NCBI RefSeq assembly: GCF_008329535.1 | Contig: NZ_NPKR01000006.1 | Span: 310,001 to 374,000 of the forward strand | Length of the DNA stretch: 64,000 nucleotides | Source of the DNA: Mycolicibacterium sp. P1-18 | GTDB taxonomy: Bacteria > Actinomycetota > Actinomycetes > Mycobacteriales > Mycobacteriaceae | Reading direction: 5' to 3' | Shown: positions 25,670 to 34,008 of the stretch, piece after piece | How positions within the stretch are numbered: the stretch's first letter is position 1 | How the letters are laid out: each line of letters starts with the position of its first letter | Position numbers and translations under genes: made by a program | The notes under the pieces: model-generated | The model's database searches: none | Told to the model about the DNA's origin: nothing | The model's input: only the letters and a program-made list of their open reading frames with translations

Positions 25670-25876
25670 ATGAGAATCACCGCCAAGCGCATCGTTCCCG
25701 GATTGGCCGTGGGGTTCATCGCCGCCGCGATGGCCCTGGCCCCGGTCGCCGGCGCCGACACCAGCCCGCTTCTGCCCTTCGGAACCACCCCGCAGGTGAA
25801 GACGACGCTGAATCTGCAGACCTCCAACCACGACGAACTCGACACCACCGACGGTTCGCTCGACCTTCCGTTCTGA
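25670..25876 (+). CDS. Small secreted peptide, first gene of the peroxidase operon
   Basis: A 68-residue precursor: signal peptide (MRITAKR, hydrophobic 9-27, VAGA-DT cleavage) leaving a mature peptide of about 39 residues, acidic, without Cys, ending in SLDLPF. A strong GAGGAG ribosome-binding site precedes the ATG. Its stop overlaps the start of the catalase-related gene (TGATG), so the two are translationally coupled. No family was recognised. The coupling suggests a signal or a partner for the exported peroxidase, or for the adjacent sensor kinase; both are inference. Confidence 0.75.
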   Translation: MRITAKRIVPGLAVGFIAAAMALAPVAGADTSPLLPFGTTPQVKTTLNLQTSNHDELDTTDGSLDLPF

Positions 25877-26943
25877 TGCCGACTCCACGGCTCAACCGAC
25901 GCGACGCCCTGGTCGGGCTCGCCGCCGCCGGCACCGTGCTGGCGGTCGGCGCGGGCGGCCTGGCTGAGGCGTCGGGCTGGTTGAACACGCGGCGGTTGAC
26001 GTCGGCGCGATTCGCCGACCGGTTCGAACAGGTCTACGGGCGGCACAACGGCTTTCGCCGAAACCACGCCAAGGGGCTCGCCGCCACCGGAACCTTCACG
26101 AGCAACGGAGCCGGCGCCGCGCTGTCGTCGGCGTCGGTCTTCGCCGCAGAAACCTTCCCGGTGACCGCGCGCTTCTCCCTCGGCGGGACCGTCCCCGACG
26201 CGGCCGACCAACCGGGTGCGGTGCGCGGCCTCGGGCTGATGATCCAGCTGCCGCACGGCGAGCAGTGGCGCACCGCCATGATCAACTTGCCGGTGTTCCC
26301 GGACAGCACGCCGCAGGGCTTCTTCGACCGCCTGCTGGCGGGCAAGCCCGACCCCGCCACCGGACAGCCCGTCCCAGGTGTGATGAAGGCCTTCCTGGCG
26401 GAGCATCCCGAGACGGCCGCGGCGATGAAGATCATCAAGGCGTCCCCGCCCAGTTCTGGCCTCGCGGACAGCACCTTTCACGGACTCAACGCCTTCATCG
26501 CGACGAACAACGCAGGAACCTCGGTGCCCATCAGGTGGTCCGCCGTGCCGATGGATCCACCCGGGGTGGCCTCGCCCGGCGGACACGACTACCTGTTCGA
26601 CGGCCTCGTCGAGCGGATGCACCGCGGCCCGGTGAGCTGGCGTCTGGTGCTGACGGTGGCCGACCCGGGCGATCCCACGCACGACGCCACGCTTCCGTGG
26701 CCGCCCGGACGACGCACCGTCGACGCCGGGGTGATCACCATCGACGCCGTCCTCACCGAGGCCGCAGGCAACGCCCGCGACGTCAACTTCGACCCGCTGG
26801 TGCTGCCCGACGGACTGAGTCCGTCGGACGACCCGCTGCCCCAGGCCCGCTCGGCGGTCTACGCCCGCTCGTACGAACGGCGCACCCGAGAACCCAAGTC
26901 CCCCAGCGAAGTCGACGTCGAAAAGGTGAACAGTGACCACTGA
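25876..26943 (+). CDS. Tat-exported catalase-related peroxidase (SrpA-like)
   Basis: A 355-residue heme protein of the catalase-related SrpA group, much shorter than true catalases. It starts with a twin-arginine-type signal (LNRRDALVGLAAAG). The distal heme His64 is in RRNHAKGLAATGTF, and the proximal Tyr is in the RSAVYARSYERR stretch near the C-terminus. Such proteins act as periplasmic peroxidases with organic or hydrogen peroxide. Start and stop overlap both neighbours (TGATG in front, 11 bp behind), giving a tightly coupled operon with a secreted peptide and cytochrome b561, which could supply electrons from quinol. Confidence 0.9.
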   Translation: MPTPRLNRRDALVGLAAAGTVLAVGAGGLAEASGWLNTRRLTSARFADRFEQVYGRHNGFRRNHAKGLAATGTFTSNGAGAALSSASVFAAETFPVTARFSLGGTVPDAADQPGAVRGLGLMIQLPHGEQWRTAMINLPVFPDSTPQGFFDRLLAGKPDPATGQPVPGVMKAFLAEHPETAAAMKIIKASPPSSGLADSTFHGLNAFIATNNAGTSVPIRWSAVPMDPPGVASPGGHDYLFDGLVERMHRGPVSWRLVLTVADPGDPTHDATLPWPPGRRTVDAGVITIDAVLTEAAGNARDVNFDPLVLPDGLSPSDDPLPQARSAVYARSYERRTREPKSPSEVDVEKVNSDH

Positions 26944-27487
26944 GGCTCCCGCCGCCGCGCCACCGAAGTTCACCCTGGCGTCCCGGCTGCTGCACTGGTC
27001 GATGGCCGCGATGGTGATCGGCCAGTTCTTCCTCGGCGCCACGATGGTCGCCGCGCTGGTCTACTACCCGCTCCTGCTGGCGATCCACCGGGTGCTCGGC
27101 ATCCTCATCCTGGTCTTCGTCGTGGTCCGGCTCGTCAACCGGCTGCGCCACCACCCGCCGGCGTTCCTGACGACGATGGGTCCACTGGAACGGAAGGTGG
27201 CGACCTGGTCGGAACGGATGATGTACGCGCTGCTGGTGCTCCAACCGCTGGTCGGCTGGGCGCTGGTGTCGGCGTCGGACGTGCCCGTCACCCTGGTGGG
27301 ACCGGTGCATCTGCCGGGCATCGCGCCGCACGGCATCGCCGTCTACGCCGTGCTGCGCACCGCCCACACCGTGCTGGCGTATCTGCTGTTCGCGACGTTC
27401 ACCGCCCACATCTGTGCGGTCGTGTTCCACACCGTCGGCCTGCGCGACGGGTTGCTGCGGCGCATGACGATTCGCGTGCGGCGGTGA
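26933..27487 (+). CDS. Cytochrome b561
   Basis: A 184-residue bacterial cytochrome b561 with four transmembrane helices and the expected heme histidines: His21 in RLLHWSMAAM, the IHRVLG His in helix 2, and the AHTVLAYLLF and FTAHICAVVFH His in the last helix pair. It should bind two b hemes and move electrons between the quinol pool and a periplasmic acceptor. The GTG start overlaps the peroxidase gene by 11 bp. SrpA-like peroxidases and b561 proteins are often encoded together, supporting a joint role. Confidence 0.92.
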   Translation: MTTEAPAAAPPKFTLASRLLHWSMAAMVIGQFFLGATMVAALVYYPLLLAIHRVLGILILVFVVVRLVNRLRHHPPAFLTTMGPLERKVATWSERMMYALLVLQPLVGWALVSASDVPVTLVGPVHLPGIAPHGIAVYAVLRTAHTVLAYLLFATFTAHICAVVFHTVGLRDGLLRRMTIRVRR

Positions 27488-27491
27488 CCCG

Positions 27492-28370
27492 TCAGGCCGT
27501 GCCCAGGGCTCTGGGCATGAAGTCGCGGATGTAGCCGCCGATCTCCTCGCCGTGGGTCTCCAGCGCGAAGTGGCCGGTGTCGAGGAGGTGGAACTCGCCG
27601 TGGGGGAAGTCACGGTGGAACGCCTCGGCCCCGGCGACGCCGAAGATCTCGTCGTTCTTGCCCCAGGTGACCAACAGCGGCGGCTGATGAGTGCGGAAGT
27701 ACTCCTGAAACGCCGGATAGCCGTCGAGGTTGAACTGGTAGTCCCAGAACAACTGCAACTGAATGGCGTCGTTGTCCTTGCGGTCCAGCCCGAACTGATC
27801 CAACAGCCAAGCCTCGGGGGCGATCCTGTCCAGTCGGTCTGCCGGCACGCCGTGGGTGTACTGCCACTTCGTGGTCTCCAGGGTGAACTTCTCCCGCACC
27901 CCCTCCTCGTTGGCGGCGCGGTCCTTGGCGTGGGCGAACAGGATGTCCCAGAACGGGGTGAACCCCTCCAGGTAGGCGTTGCCGCTCTGGGAGATCAGCG
28001 CGGTGATCCGCTCGGGGCGGCGGCTGGCGATGCGCAGTCCGATGGGCGCGCCGTAGTCGTGGATGTAGAGCGCGAAGCGGTCCAGACCGAGGTGGTCGAT
28101 CAGGCCTTCGGTGATCTCGGTGAGACGGTCGAAGCTGTAGGTGAATTGCGTCGTGGTGGGCATCGCCGAGCGGCCGAACCCGACGTGGTCGGGGGCGACG
28201 AGGTGATATTCGTCGGCCAGCGAGTCGATCAGGTTGCGGAACATGTGTGAACTCGACGGAAACCCGTGCAGCAGAAGCAATGTGGGGTTCGACGGATCGC
28301 CGGCCTCGCGGTAGAACACCTCGAGCCCGTCGATCGTCGCCGTCCGGTACCGCGTGCTGAAAGCGCTCAT
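27492..28370 (-). CDS. Alpha/beta hydrolase, haloalkane-dehalogenase-like
   Basis: A 292-residue alpha/beta hydrolase. The nucleophile is an Asp (105) in IHDYGAPIG rather than Ser, as in haloalkane dehalogenases and epoxide hydrolases; the catalytic His is in DTGHFALE and the oxyanion motif is HGFPSSSHMF. The expected chemistry is hydrolysis through an ester intermediate; halide-binding Trp residues cannot be confirmed. It is cytoplasmic with no signal peptide. The ATG at 28368-28370 fits the family start. Convergent with b561, 4 bp between stops; the DUF1330 gene lies 64 bp upstream on the same strand. Confidence 0.88.
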   Translation of the reverse strand: MSAFSTRYRTATIDGLEVFYREAGDPSNPTLLLLHGFPSSSHMFRNLIDSLADEYHLVAPDHVGFGRSAMPTTTQFTYSFDRLTEITEGLIDHLGLDRFALYIHDYGAPIGLRIASRRPERITALISQSGNAYLEGFTPFWDILFAHAKDRAANEEGVREKFTLETTKWQYTHGVPADRLDRIAPEAWLLDQFGLDRKDNDAIQLQLFWDYQFNLDGYPAFQEYFRTHQPPLLVTWGKNDEIFGVAGAEAFHRDFPHGEFHLLDTGHFALETHGEEIGGYIRDFMPRALGTA

Positions 28371-28434
28371 GGAGCTAGCCAAACACGGACGCGGCACATT
28401 GTGGCCGAGACCGCCCATTTTGGTGACGCGGGCG

Positions 28435-28797
28435 TCACAGCGCGGCGGTGGTGGGTTGCAGGACGGCGGTGGCGACGGCCTCGGAGCGGAGGTGTTCGAA
28501 CGCCAGGTAGTCCGGGTCCTCGACCATGTCGACGAAGTGCTGACGGCTGGGATAACTCACCAACGCCACCATGTCCCAGTCGGCGCCGTCCGCGGCCAAG
28601 GACGGATGCCCGACCCCGGCGTAGACGATGCTCACGCCGTACCGCTCGTTCACCCCGGAGCTGCTGAAGCGTTCGATGTACTGCATGTACTTGGCCTGTC
28701 CGCCGGGCGCGAACCGGATGAGGTTGAGCATCACCACGGGGCCGTTCGGGTCGGCGGCGAGGAATTGATCGAGACGAGACGTATCCAAGGCGGACAT
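28435..28797 (-). CDS. DUF1330-type protein (dimeric alpha/beta barrel)
   Basis: A 120-residue protein with the pattern VVMLNLIRFAPGGQAKYMQY, the WDMVALVSYPSRQHFVDMVEDPDY core and a C-terminal LRSEAV helix, matching DUF1330 ferredoxin-like alpha/beta-barrel proteins. Such proteins are small cytoplasmic dimers, and the family function is unknown. Transcribed divergently from a TetR regulator with a palindrome in the 93-bp gap, so it is likely controlled by it, perhaps together with the downstream hydrolase. Confidence 0.8.
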   Translation of the reverse strand: MSALDTSRLDQFLAADPNGPVVMLNLIRFAPGGQAKYMQYIERFSSSGVNERYGVSIVYAGVGHPSLAADGADWDMVALVSYPSRQHFVDMVEDPDYLAFEHLRSEAVATAVLQPTTAAL

Positions 28798-28825
28798 GAA
28801 GAGGTTCCCTTCGGTAAGTTACTTG

Positions 28826-28847
28826 CTGTACATCACGCAACATACAG
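28826..28847. promoter_or_regulatory. Probable TetR operator
   Basis: CTGTA (28826-28830) and TACAG (28843-28847) form a perfect short inverted repeat with a 12-base spacer; with one further outer-to-inner position the arms match at 6 of 8. It sits in the 93-bp gap between the divergent DUF1330 and TetR genes, where a local TetR repressor would be expected to bind. Confidence 0.45.
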
Positions 28848-28890
28848 ACGAGCTCCGACATCCGCATGACCCGCGGGGGATGATGGCCCG

Positions 28891-29499
28891 ATGACCGAAG
28901 CGCGGGCGGTTCGGCGCACGCAGGCCGAGCGCCGCGCCGAGACCCGGCGCCGGGTGCTCGACGCGGCGACGACCCTGGTGGCCACGCACGGCTCGCGCGC
29001 GGCGTCGTTGGCCGCCGTCGGCGAGGCCGCCGGCTACAGCCGCGGCATCGTCAACCACCACTTCGGCAGCAAGGCGCGCCTCCTCGAGGAGCTCATCAAG
29101 CACACACAGCAGTTCGACGTGCCGACCGACGCCCCCTCCGGACTCGGCCGTCTCACCCAGTTCGTCGAGGCCTACCTCAACGGGATGCACCAGCGGCCGG
29201 CCCGTTCGGAGGCGTTCCTGAAGCTGTGGGCCGAATCCGCCGGTGCCGAACCGGCACTCGCGCCGCTGTTCGCCGAACGCGACGCGTGGTTCCGGGACTT
29301 CCTCGCCCAACTCGTGCGGGAGGGCGTGGAGGACGGCTCGATAGGTCGCCACGTCGACGCCCGGTTCGCCGCCGTCACCCTGATCGGTCAGTTGCGGGGA
29401 ACGGCGATGATGCTGTTCTCCACCGCCCGCGACGTCCCCGTCGCCGAATTCTCGGCCGACGTCGCCAGGAGCGTGGCCCGCAGCCTGGCGGCGGACTAA
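28891..29499 (+). CDS. TetR-family transcriptional regulator
   Basis: A 202-residue TetR regulator. The N-terminal DNA-binding domain is clear: RRVLDAATTLVATHG, then the helix-turn-helix AAVGEAAGYSRGIVNHHFGSK. The C-terminal ligand domain is helical. It is divergent from the DUF1330 and dehalogenase-like genes and probably represses them in answer to an unknown small molecule. A GC-rich hairpin follows its stop. Confidence 0.93.
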   Translation: MTEARAVRRTQAERRAETRRRVLDAATTLVATHGSRAASLAAVGEAAGYSRGIVNHHFGSKARLLEELIKHTQQFDVPTDAPSGLGRLTQFVEAYLNGMHQRPARSEAFLKLWAESAGAEPALAPLFAERDAWFRDFLAQLVREGVEDGSIGRHVDARFAAVTLIGQLRGTAMMLFSTARDVPVAEFSADVARSVARSLAAD

Positions 29500-29525
29500 C
29501 TCAGAGCTCTTGTCCGAGAACGGGT

Positions 29526-29559
29526 TCGGCCCCGCCCGAGCGTTCCGGGGCGGAGCCGA
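29526..29559. terminator. Candidate bidirectional terminator hairpin
   Basis: Two 12-base arms (29526-29537 and 29548-29559) pair at 11 of 12 positions around a 10-base loop, between the convergent TetR gene and the large repeat-protein gene. There is no T run, as is usual for many mycobacterial terminators, so function is inferred from position and stem strength. Confidence 0.5.
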
Positions 29560-29569
29560 GGCCGTCGAA

Positions 29570-32500
29570 TCACAGGATGGTCGGATCGAACTCCGTCAGC
29601 GGGGCGATGGAACCATCGCCGAGGAGGACGTAGACGACACCGTCCGAGCTCACCCGAGCGCCCCACGCGTCGGTCGCACCGAGAACCACCGGCCCACCCG
29701 CGAAGGTGTTGGTCGTGAGATCGACGACGAATACGGCCGATCCGACGGAGTAGCCGTCAGCGTCGTACTGGTTGGCCGTGGCGTAGGCCCGCTTTCCGTC
29801 CGGGCTCACCGCGATGCCGTAGCCGGCCACCCAGTCGCCCGGCAGCGTCAGGATTTCGACCGAGTCATCGCTGGGATCGATGACGGCGATGTTGCTGTCG
29901 GTGGTGACGACCAAGCGGCCGTCAGGTACGGCGTCGACTCCCCATGCGGGGCTGCCAACCTGGTATTCCGCCAGTGCGGCACCCGCACTGTCCGCGTCGT
30001 AGACGAGCACGCTCTCATCGTCGTAGCTGGTCACGTAGATCTTGTTCCCGACGACGACGGCGGCCTCCGGGCCGGATAGGCCCGTGATGTCGAAGAGCTT
30101 GGTCGGCGTCGCGCCGGTGAGGTCGATGACCGTCACCGTCCCGTCAAAGGTATTGGAGACGTAGGCCTTCGTCCCGGTCTCGTTCACCGTCACCCACTGT
30201 GGGCCGTCGTAGGTCGCGATGAACGTCGTGGCCCCGGTCTGCAGGTTCACGATCTGCACACCTTGCGGCCCGTTGTTCTCCGGGTGGTCCTCGTCCTCGT
30301 AGTCGGTGGTGATCAACGCCAGCTTGCCGTCGGGGGTGACGGCGAAGCCCGATCTGGGGCCGTTGGCGAATGGCACGGGCGTACCGATCAATTGGCCGGT
30401 CGTCCTGTCGATGACGGCCACCGTGTTGTCGTAGGTGGGCACGTAGATGCGATTTCCGATGACCGCGAGATCGTAGAAGGAGATGTTGGGGACCGGGGTG
30501 AAGGCGCTGCCCAGCAGCAGGATCGGGGTGCCGACGACGACTTTCGTGGAGTAGCTGGCCGTTTCACCGCTCGGGTCGGTGACGGTGAAGGTCAGGGTTT
30601 CGACACCGGGCCTGGTGAGGTCCGGCGTGTACGTGAAGGGGAGTGTCGCCGTTCCGGTGAACGGAGTGATCGCTCCGCCGGTGAAGGTGTCGGGTAAAGG
30701 CTGGTTGGCTACGGAGAGAGTGCCGTGTTCGCGTTGGCCGATGGACAGGGTGGTGGCGTCGTCGTCTGTGTCGGTAACGGTGACGACCAGGGTGACGGTG
30801 CCGTCGGCATTGTCGGTGCGGACGACCGTGACCGTGGGCGCCTGGTTTTCCGGATCGCTCGGCAGCCCCGCCACCGTGATCACCGCTGTAGCGGTAGACA
30901 CCTCACCACCTGAGTCCGTGACGGTGAAGGTCAGGGTTTCGACACCGGGTCTGCTGGGGTCCGGCGTGTACACCAGCGGAATCGTCTGCGTTCCGTTCGA
31001 AAGTGGCACGGGACCACCGACGAAGGTGTCGGGCAAGGTCTGGACGCCGGTGGAGAGGGAACCGTGCTCGCGCACGTTGACGCCGAGGTTGACAGTCGTG
31101 TCCTCGGTGTCGGCGACCGTGACCGCCAGGGTCACGGTTCCGTCGGCGTTGTTGGTGCGCACGATCACGACCGTGGGCGCGTCGTTCTCCGGATCGCTTG
31201 GCTGCCCCGCCACGTCGATGAAAGCCGTCTTGGTCACCGACGCACCGGAGGCGTCGGTGAGGGTGAAGGACAACGTCTCGGTTCCCGGACGAGTGGGGTC
31301 CGGGATGTAATACGCGCTCTGCGTCATCGGAATCGAACTCAGTGGCGCGGGCGTACCCGTGACGCCCGTGGGAATGCGTACTAACCCGGCGGCGTCGGCG
31401 TACAAGCCGCCGTGCGTCAGGGGTGCGATGTACGAAGTGACGACGTCGCCGTCGGGGTCGGCGAAGGTCAGCGTCACCTTCACCGCACCGTTGGCCGCAC
31501 CCGTCGGCGCGGTGACCACCGTCAACGTGGGCGCGTGATTCTCCGGCTCGCTTGGCAGCCCCTCCACCTCGATGACCGCGGTCTTGGTCACCGTGGCACC
31601 CGCGGCGTCGGTCAACGTGAACGACAACGTCTCCGTCCCCGGACGAGTGGGATCGGGAATGTAGTACGCGACGCTTGGCGTGGCTCCCTGCTCGGTGTCA
31701 ACGGTCTGGCTGCCGACGACGTTGCCCGTGAAGATCGGGCCGTCGATCGTCGAGGCGAAGCCGCCGTGGAGCGGGGTCGAAGTGATCGCGGTGAGGGTCG
31801 CGTCGTCGACGTCGCCGTAGGTGATGGTGATCTTCACCGCGCCATTGGCCGCTCCGGTCTCCTCGGTGACGACCGACAGCGTCGGCGCATCGTTGACTGG
31901 GTTCACGGTCATGGTCACCGTTCCCAGCGCGGACGCGTTGGCGGTGCCGGTTCCGTCGGTGACGGTGTAGGTGAAGCCGTCGGCGCCGTTGAAGTTGGCC
32001 TTCGGCGTGTACGTGAAGGTGCCGTCGGCCTTGATCGACACGGACCCGCCGCCGCTGGTGGTCTTCACCTGCGCCACCGCGTGCAACGGGTTGCCGTCGG
32101 CGTCGGAATCGTTGCCCAGCACCGATCCGTTGAACGCCGTGTCCTCGTTGGTGGTGAACGAGTCGTTCCCCGCCACCGGCGCATCGTTGACCGGTGCGGT
32201 GCCTGGTGCCACCGTGACGTCCACCCGGGCGGCGGCGGTGTGGGTCTGACCGAGGGCGTGGGCATGCGAGGCCCCGGTGTCGTCCGTGGCGGTGACGAAG
32301 AAGTAGTCCTCGCCGACGTATCCGGCGGTCGGCGTGTAGGTGTAGGTGCCGCTGGCCTGGTCCACGGTCACGGTGCCGTGAGCGGGGGCGCCCGTCCCCG
32401 TGCTGGGCACGGTGTAGACGAGGGTGTCGCCGTCGGCGTCACTCCCCCCGAAGGTTCCGTGCACCTGGTTGTCGTCCAGATCCTGGCTGGTCTGACGCGG

Positions 32501-33400
32501 CGCCAGAACCGGGGTCGAGTTGGCGAAGGATTCGTTGAACTGGCGACGGACGAATGCCAATACACCCCACAGGACGGGATTGTCGGCTGGTGCGCCCGGA
32601 CCGATGAGCGGTGCCAACGCCGCCGTGATCAGGTTCAGTGCGGTGGAGATGATCGTGCCGGGCAGTGCCAGCACGGCGTCCGCCAGCGTGGGCTGCGGCA
32701 CCGTCGGAACCGGTAGCGTCGGTGCGACCAACGCGCTGATGGTGTTGTCCGGCAATGCATTCGACTCTGGAGCATCGCCAGTCGCCAGTCGGGCGGCGAA
32801 GACGGGCGGGGCCTCCTGACCGGCGGGCGCCGACGGTGCGAACGTCGGGGTCCCCGTGGCGGTGCGAGCACCGGGCGCGTTCGTCGTCGGAACCACGCTG
32901 GAGAGGTCCTGCGTCGCCGCGGGTGCGGCCGTCGCGGTCGCGGTCGGCGTGACCGCTGACGGCGCGGCGGAAACCGTCGTCGGATCCGCGCTGACCGGCG
33001 CAGTCGTCACGGGCTCGGTGGTGACAGTGCTGGGCGGAGTCGGAGGTGGGCTGTCCTCCGTGGTCGCGCCGCCGATGCTGCCGGTGTTGGTCGTGCCACC
33101 AAACGTCACCGTGGGTCCGGACGCTCCGCCACCCACGGTGGTCGTGGCCGACCCCTGCTCGGTGGTCGTGGTGGTCGTGGTGGTGGTCGTGTTCTCCTCG
33201 GCGCCCGGCGTGCTGCCGTTGGGGCTACCGGTGTCGACGTTCCCACTGGCAGGAGCCGATCCGCCTTGCGACGGACCGTCGTCGCTCGCGGTGCCCGTCT
33301 CGTCGGCCCAGGCGATGCCCGGCGCGGTGATCACCGCCGTACCTATGCCCAAGGCCACAGCCAAGGCACCAACACGACCGACATACTTTGCACAACCCAC
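29570..33400 (-). CDS. Large exported multidomain repeat protein with beta-propeller
   Basis: A 1276-residue protein. Signal peptide 1-32 (GIAWA-DE). Residues 33-190 are low-complexity Ser/Thr/Pro/Gly with a run of ten Thr, possibly a glycosylated stalk. From about 300 to 500 come two VCBS/cadherin-like domains (VHGTFGGSDADGDTLVY; NDAPVAGNDSFTTNEDTAFNG). About 503-957 holds four tandem beta-sandwich repeats of 100-115 residues joined by GLPSDPENxAPT linkers. About 957-1276 is a YVTN-type beta-propeller (NRIYVPTYDNTVAVIDRTTG; SPDGKRAYATAN). A surface or secreted adhesion/binding role is likely but unproven. No sortase motif or C-terminal membrane anchor is visible. The GTG start has a GGGAG site upstream. 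Confidence 0.88.
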   Translation of the reverse strand: MGCAKYVGRVGALAVALGIGTAVITAPGIAWADETGTASDDGPSQGGSAPASGNVDTGSPNGSTPGAEENTTTTTTTTTTEQGSATTTVGGGASGPTVTFGGTTNTGSIGGATTEDSPPPTPPSTVTTEPVTTAPVSADPTTVSAAPSAVTPTATATAAPAATQDLSSVVPTTNAPGARTATGTPTFAPSAPAGQEAPPVFAARLATGDAPESNALPDNTISALVAPTLPVPTVPQPTLADAVLALPGTIISTALNLITAALAPLIGPGAPADNPVLWGVLAFVRRQFNESFANSTPVLAPRQTSQDLDDNQVHGTFGGSDADGDTLVYTVPSTGTGAPAHGTVTVDQASGTYTYTPTAGYVGEDYFFVTATDDTGASHAHALGQTHTAAARVDVTVAPGTAPVNDAPVAGNDSFTTNEDTAFNGSVLGNDSDADGNPLHAVAQVKTTSGGGSVSIKADGTFTYTPKANFNGADGFTYTVTDGTGTANASALGTVTMTVNPVNDAPTLSVVTEETGAANGAVKITITYGDVDDATLTAITSTPLHGGFASTIDGPIFTGNVVGSQTVDTEQGATPSVAYYIPDPTRPGTETLSFTLTDAAGATVTKTAVIEVEGLPSEPENHAPTLTVVTAPTGAANGAVKVTLTFADPDGDVVTSYIAPLTHGGLYADAAGLVRIPTGVTGTPAPLSSIPMTQSAYYIPDPTRPGTETLSFTLTDASGASVTKTAFIDVAGQPSDPENDAPTVVIVRTNNADGTVTLAVTVADTEDTTVNLGVNVREHGSLSTGVQTLPDTFVGGPVPLSNGTQTIPLVYTPDPSRPGVETLTFTVTDSGGEVSTATAVITVAGLPSDPENQAPTVTVVRTDNADGTVTLVVTVTDTDDDATTLSIGQREHGTLSVANQPLPDTFTGGAITPFTGTATLPFTYTPDLTRPGVETLTFTVTDPSGETASYSTKVVVGTPILLLGSAFTPVPNISFYDLAVIGNRIYVPTYDNTVAVIDRTTGQLIGTPVPFANGPRSGFAVTPDGKLALITTDYEDEDHPENNGPQGVQIVNLQTGATTFIATYDGPQWVTVNETGTKAYVSNTFDGTVTVIDLTGATPTKLFDITGLSGPEAAVVVGNKIYVTSYDDESVLVYDADSAGAALAEYQVGSPAWGVDAVPDGRLVVTTDSNIAVIDPSDDSVEILTLPGDWVAGYGIAVSPDGKRAYATANQYDADGYSVGSAVFVVDLTTNTFAGGPVVLGATDAWGARVSSDGVVYVLLGDGSIAPLTEFDPTIL
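30530..31890 (-). repeat. Four tandem ~340-bp repeats within the large exported protein gene
   Basis: Four consecutive units, each coding a 100-115-residue beta-sandwich, are related at the DNA level. The block coding the PGxETLTF strand and the linker coding LPSDPENxAPT recur near 30590/30930/31270/31630 and 30850/31190/31540. The two C-terminal units are closest to each other, as are the two N-terminal ones, suggesting duplication of pairs. Such repeats can expand or contract by recombination. Confidence 0.75.
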
Positions 33401-34008
33401 TACGTCTCCCCCCAGAGACTGCGGCCAGCCCCCTTGCCGGCGCTCGCAGTGAGACTGAAGCTAAGCGCCGGCGGGCGCAGGCGAAACGGGGAAAACCCTA
33501 GGCGCTTCGGGATCGGCACCCGTAACTGTGGAGCCGGGCATCCAGCGGAATGGTATTGCAGGAGCGTCGGCTCCAAAGAGACACGCAACGGCAATACGGA
33601 TTAGCTGATGTCTCCATGCAGGATCTGCCCTTGCCCGTGTGAGCAGGGGGCGCATCACGTCGGTGGCGGAGCGGTTTGAACCCTCGACGCACCCGAGGTC
33701 AGATGGGTGATATGCCGCTTGAAATGCACAGAGTCATTTGCTGACATTCAAGGAGAGGCAGTGCTTTGTGCCCAAAATGTGCGCGCCCGTGCAGCGAGCA
33801 CCCCCTTGGCTGAACCGAGCTGGTCGATGCCGCGGGGGGTGTCGTAAACCGTTTCCGGCAGCACGCATCGGCTACAAGCGGTGAATTTGCTCCATCGGCC
33901 TCGTCACGCAGCTTGCCAACCGCCATGACCGGTTCGATTTGCCTGCGCTTGTCGGATGGGTTCGTTAACGTCTGGCGCGCACAGAGAACATCGAAAATTG
34001 GGGGAATC
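33401..34008. other. Intergenic region with lower GC content and a tRNA-like fragment
   Basis: A 608-bp stretch between the large repeat protein (divergent) and the DUF2510/DUF4352 gene. Apart from the ribosome-binding site GGGGGA just before 34009 and the tRNA-Ser-like fragment at 33662-33686, no coding signal was recognised. Local composition is visibly less GC-rich and short frames here lack codon bias or start signals. Confidence 0.55.
33662..33686. repeat. Imperfect copy of the tRNA-Ser(CGA) 3' end (possible attachment-site remnant)
   Basis: The 25 bases here match 35013-35037, the 3' end and T-arm of the intact tRNA-Ser(CGA) gene, at 23 of 25 positions, in the same orientation. The rest of the tRNA is absent, so this is not a working tRNA gene. 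Direct repeats of a tRNA 3' end flanking an integrase gene are the hallmark of tyrosine-recombinase integration; the interval between the two copies is 1.35 kb and holds an integrase remnant. Confidence 0.65.

Noticed and set aside
30530..31890. CRISPR-like or mobile repeat array
   Set aside because: The repeats are about 340 bp, divergent, and code in frame for beta-sandwich domains of one protein.
33155..33195. Microsatellite that could switch the large exported gene on and off
   Set aside because: The repeat unit is made of whole codons (Thr-rich), so changes in number keep the frame; it can alter length but not shut off translation by frameshift.
33662..33686. Possible additional tRNA gene
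   Set aside because: Only the T-arm and 3' acceptor half are present; the D-arm, anticodon arm and matching 5' acceptor are missing, so it is treated as a remnant.
33699..33926. 75-residue minus-strand open frame in the intergenic region
   Set aside because: No ribosome-binding site, no codon bias and no recognisable domain; it lies in lower-GC sequence between the tRNA-like fragment and the DUF4352 gene.
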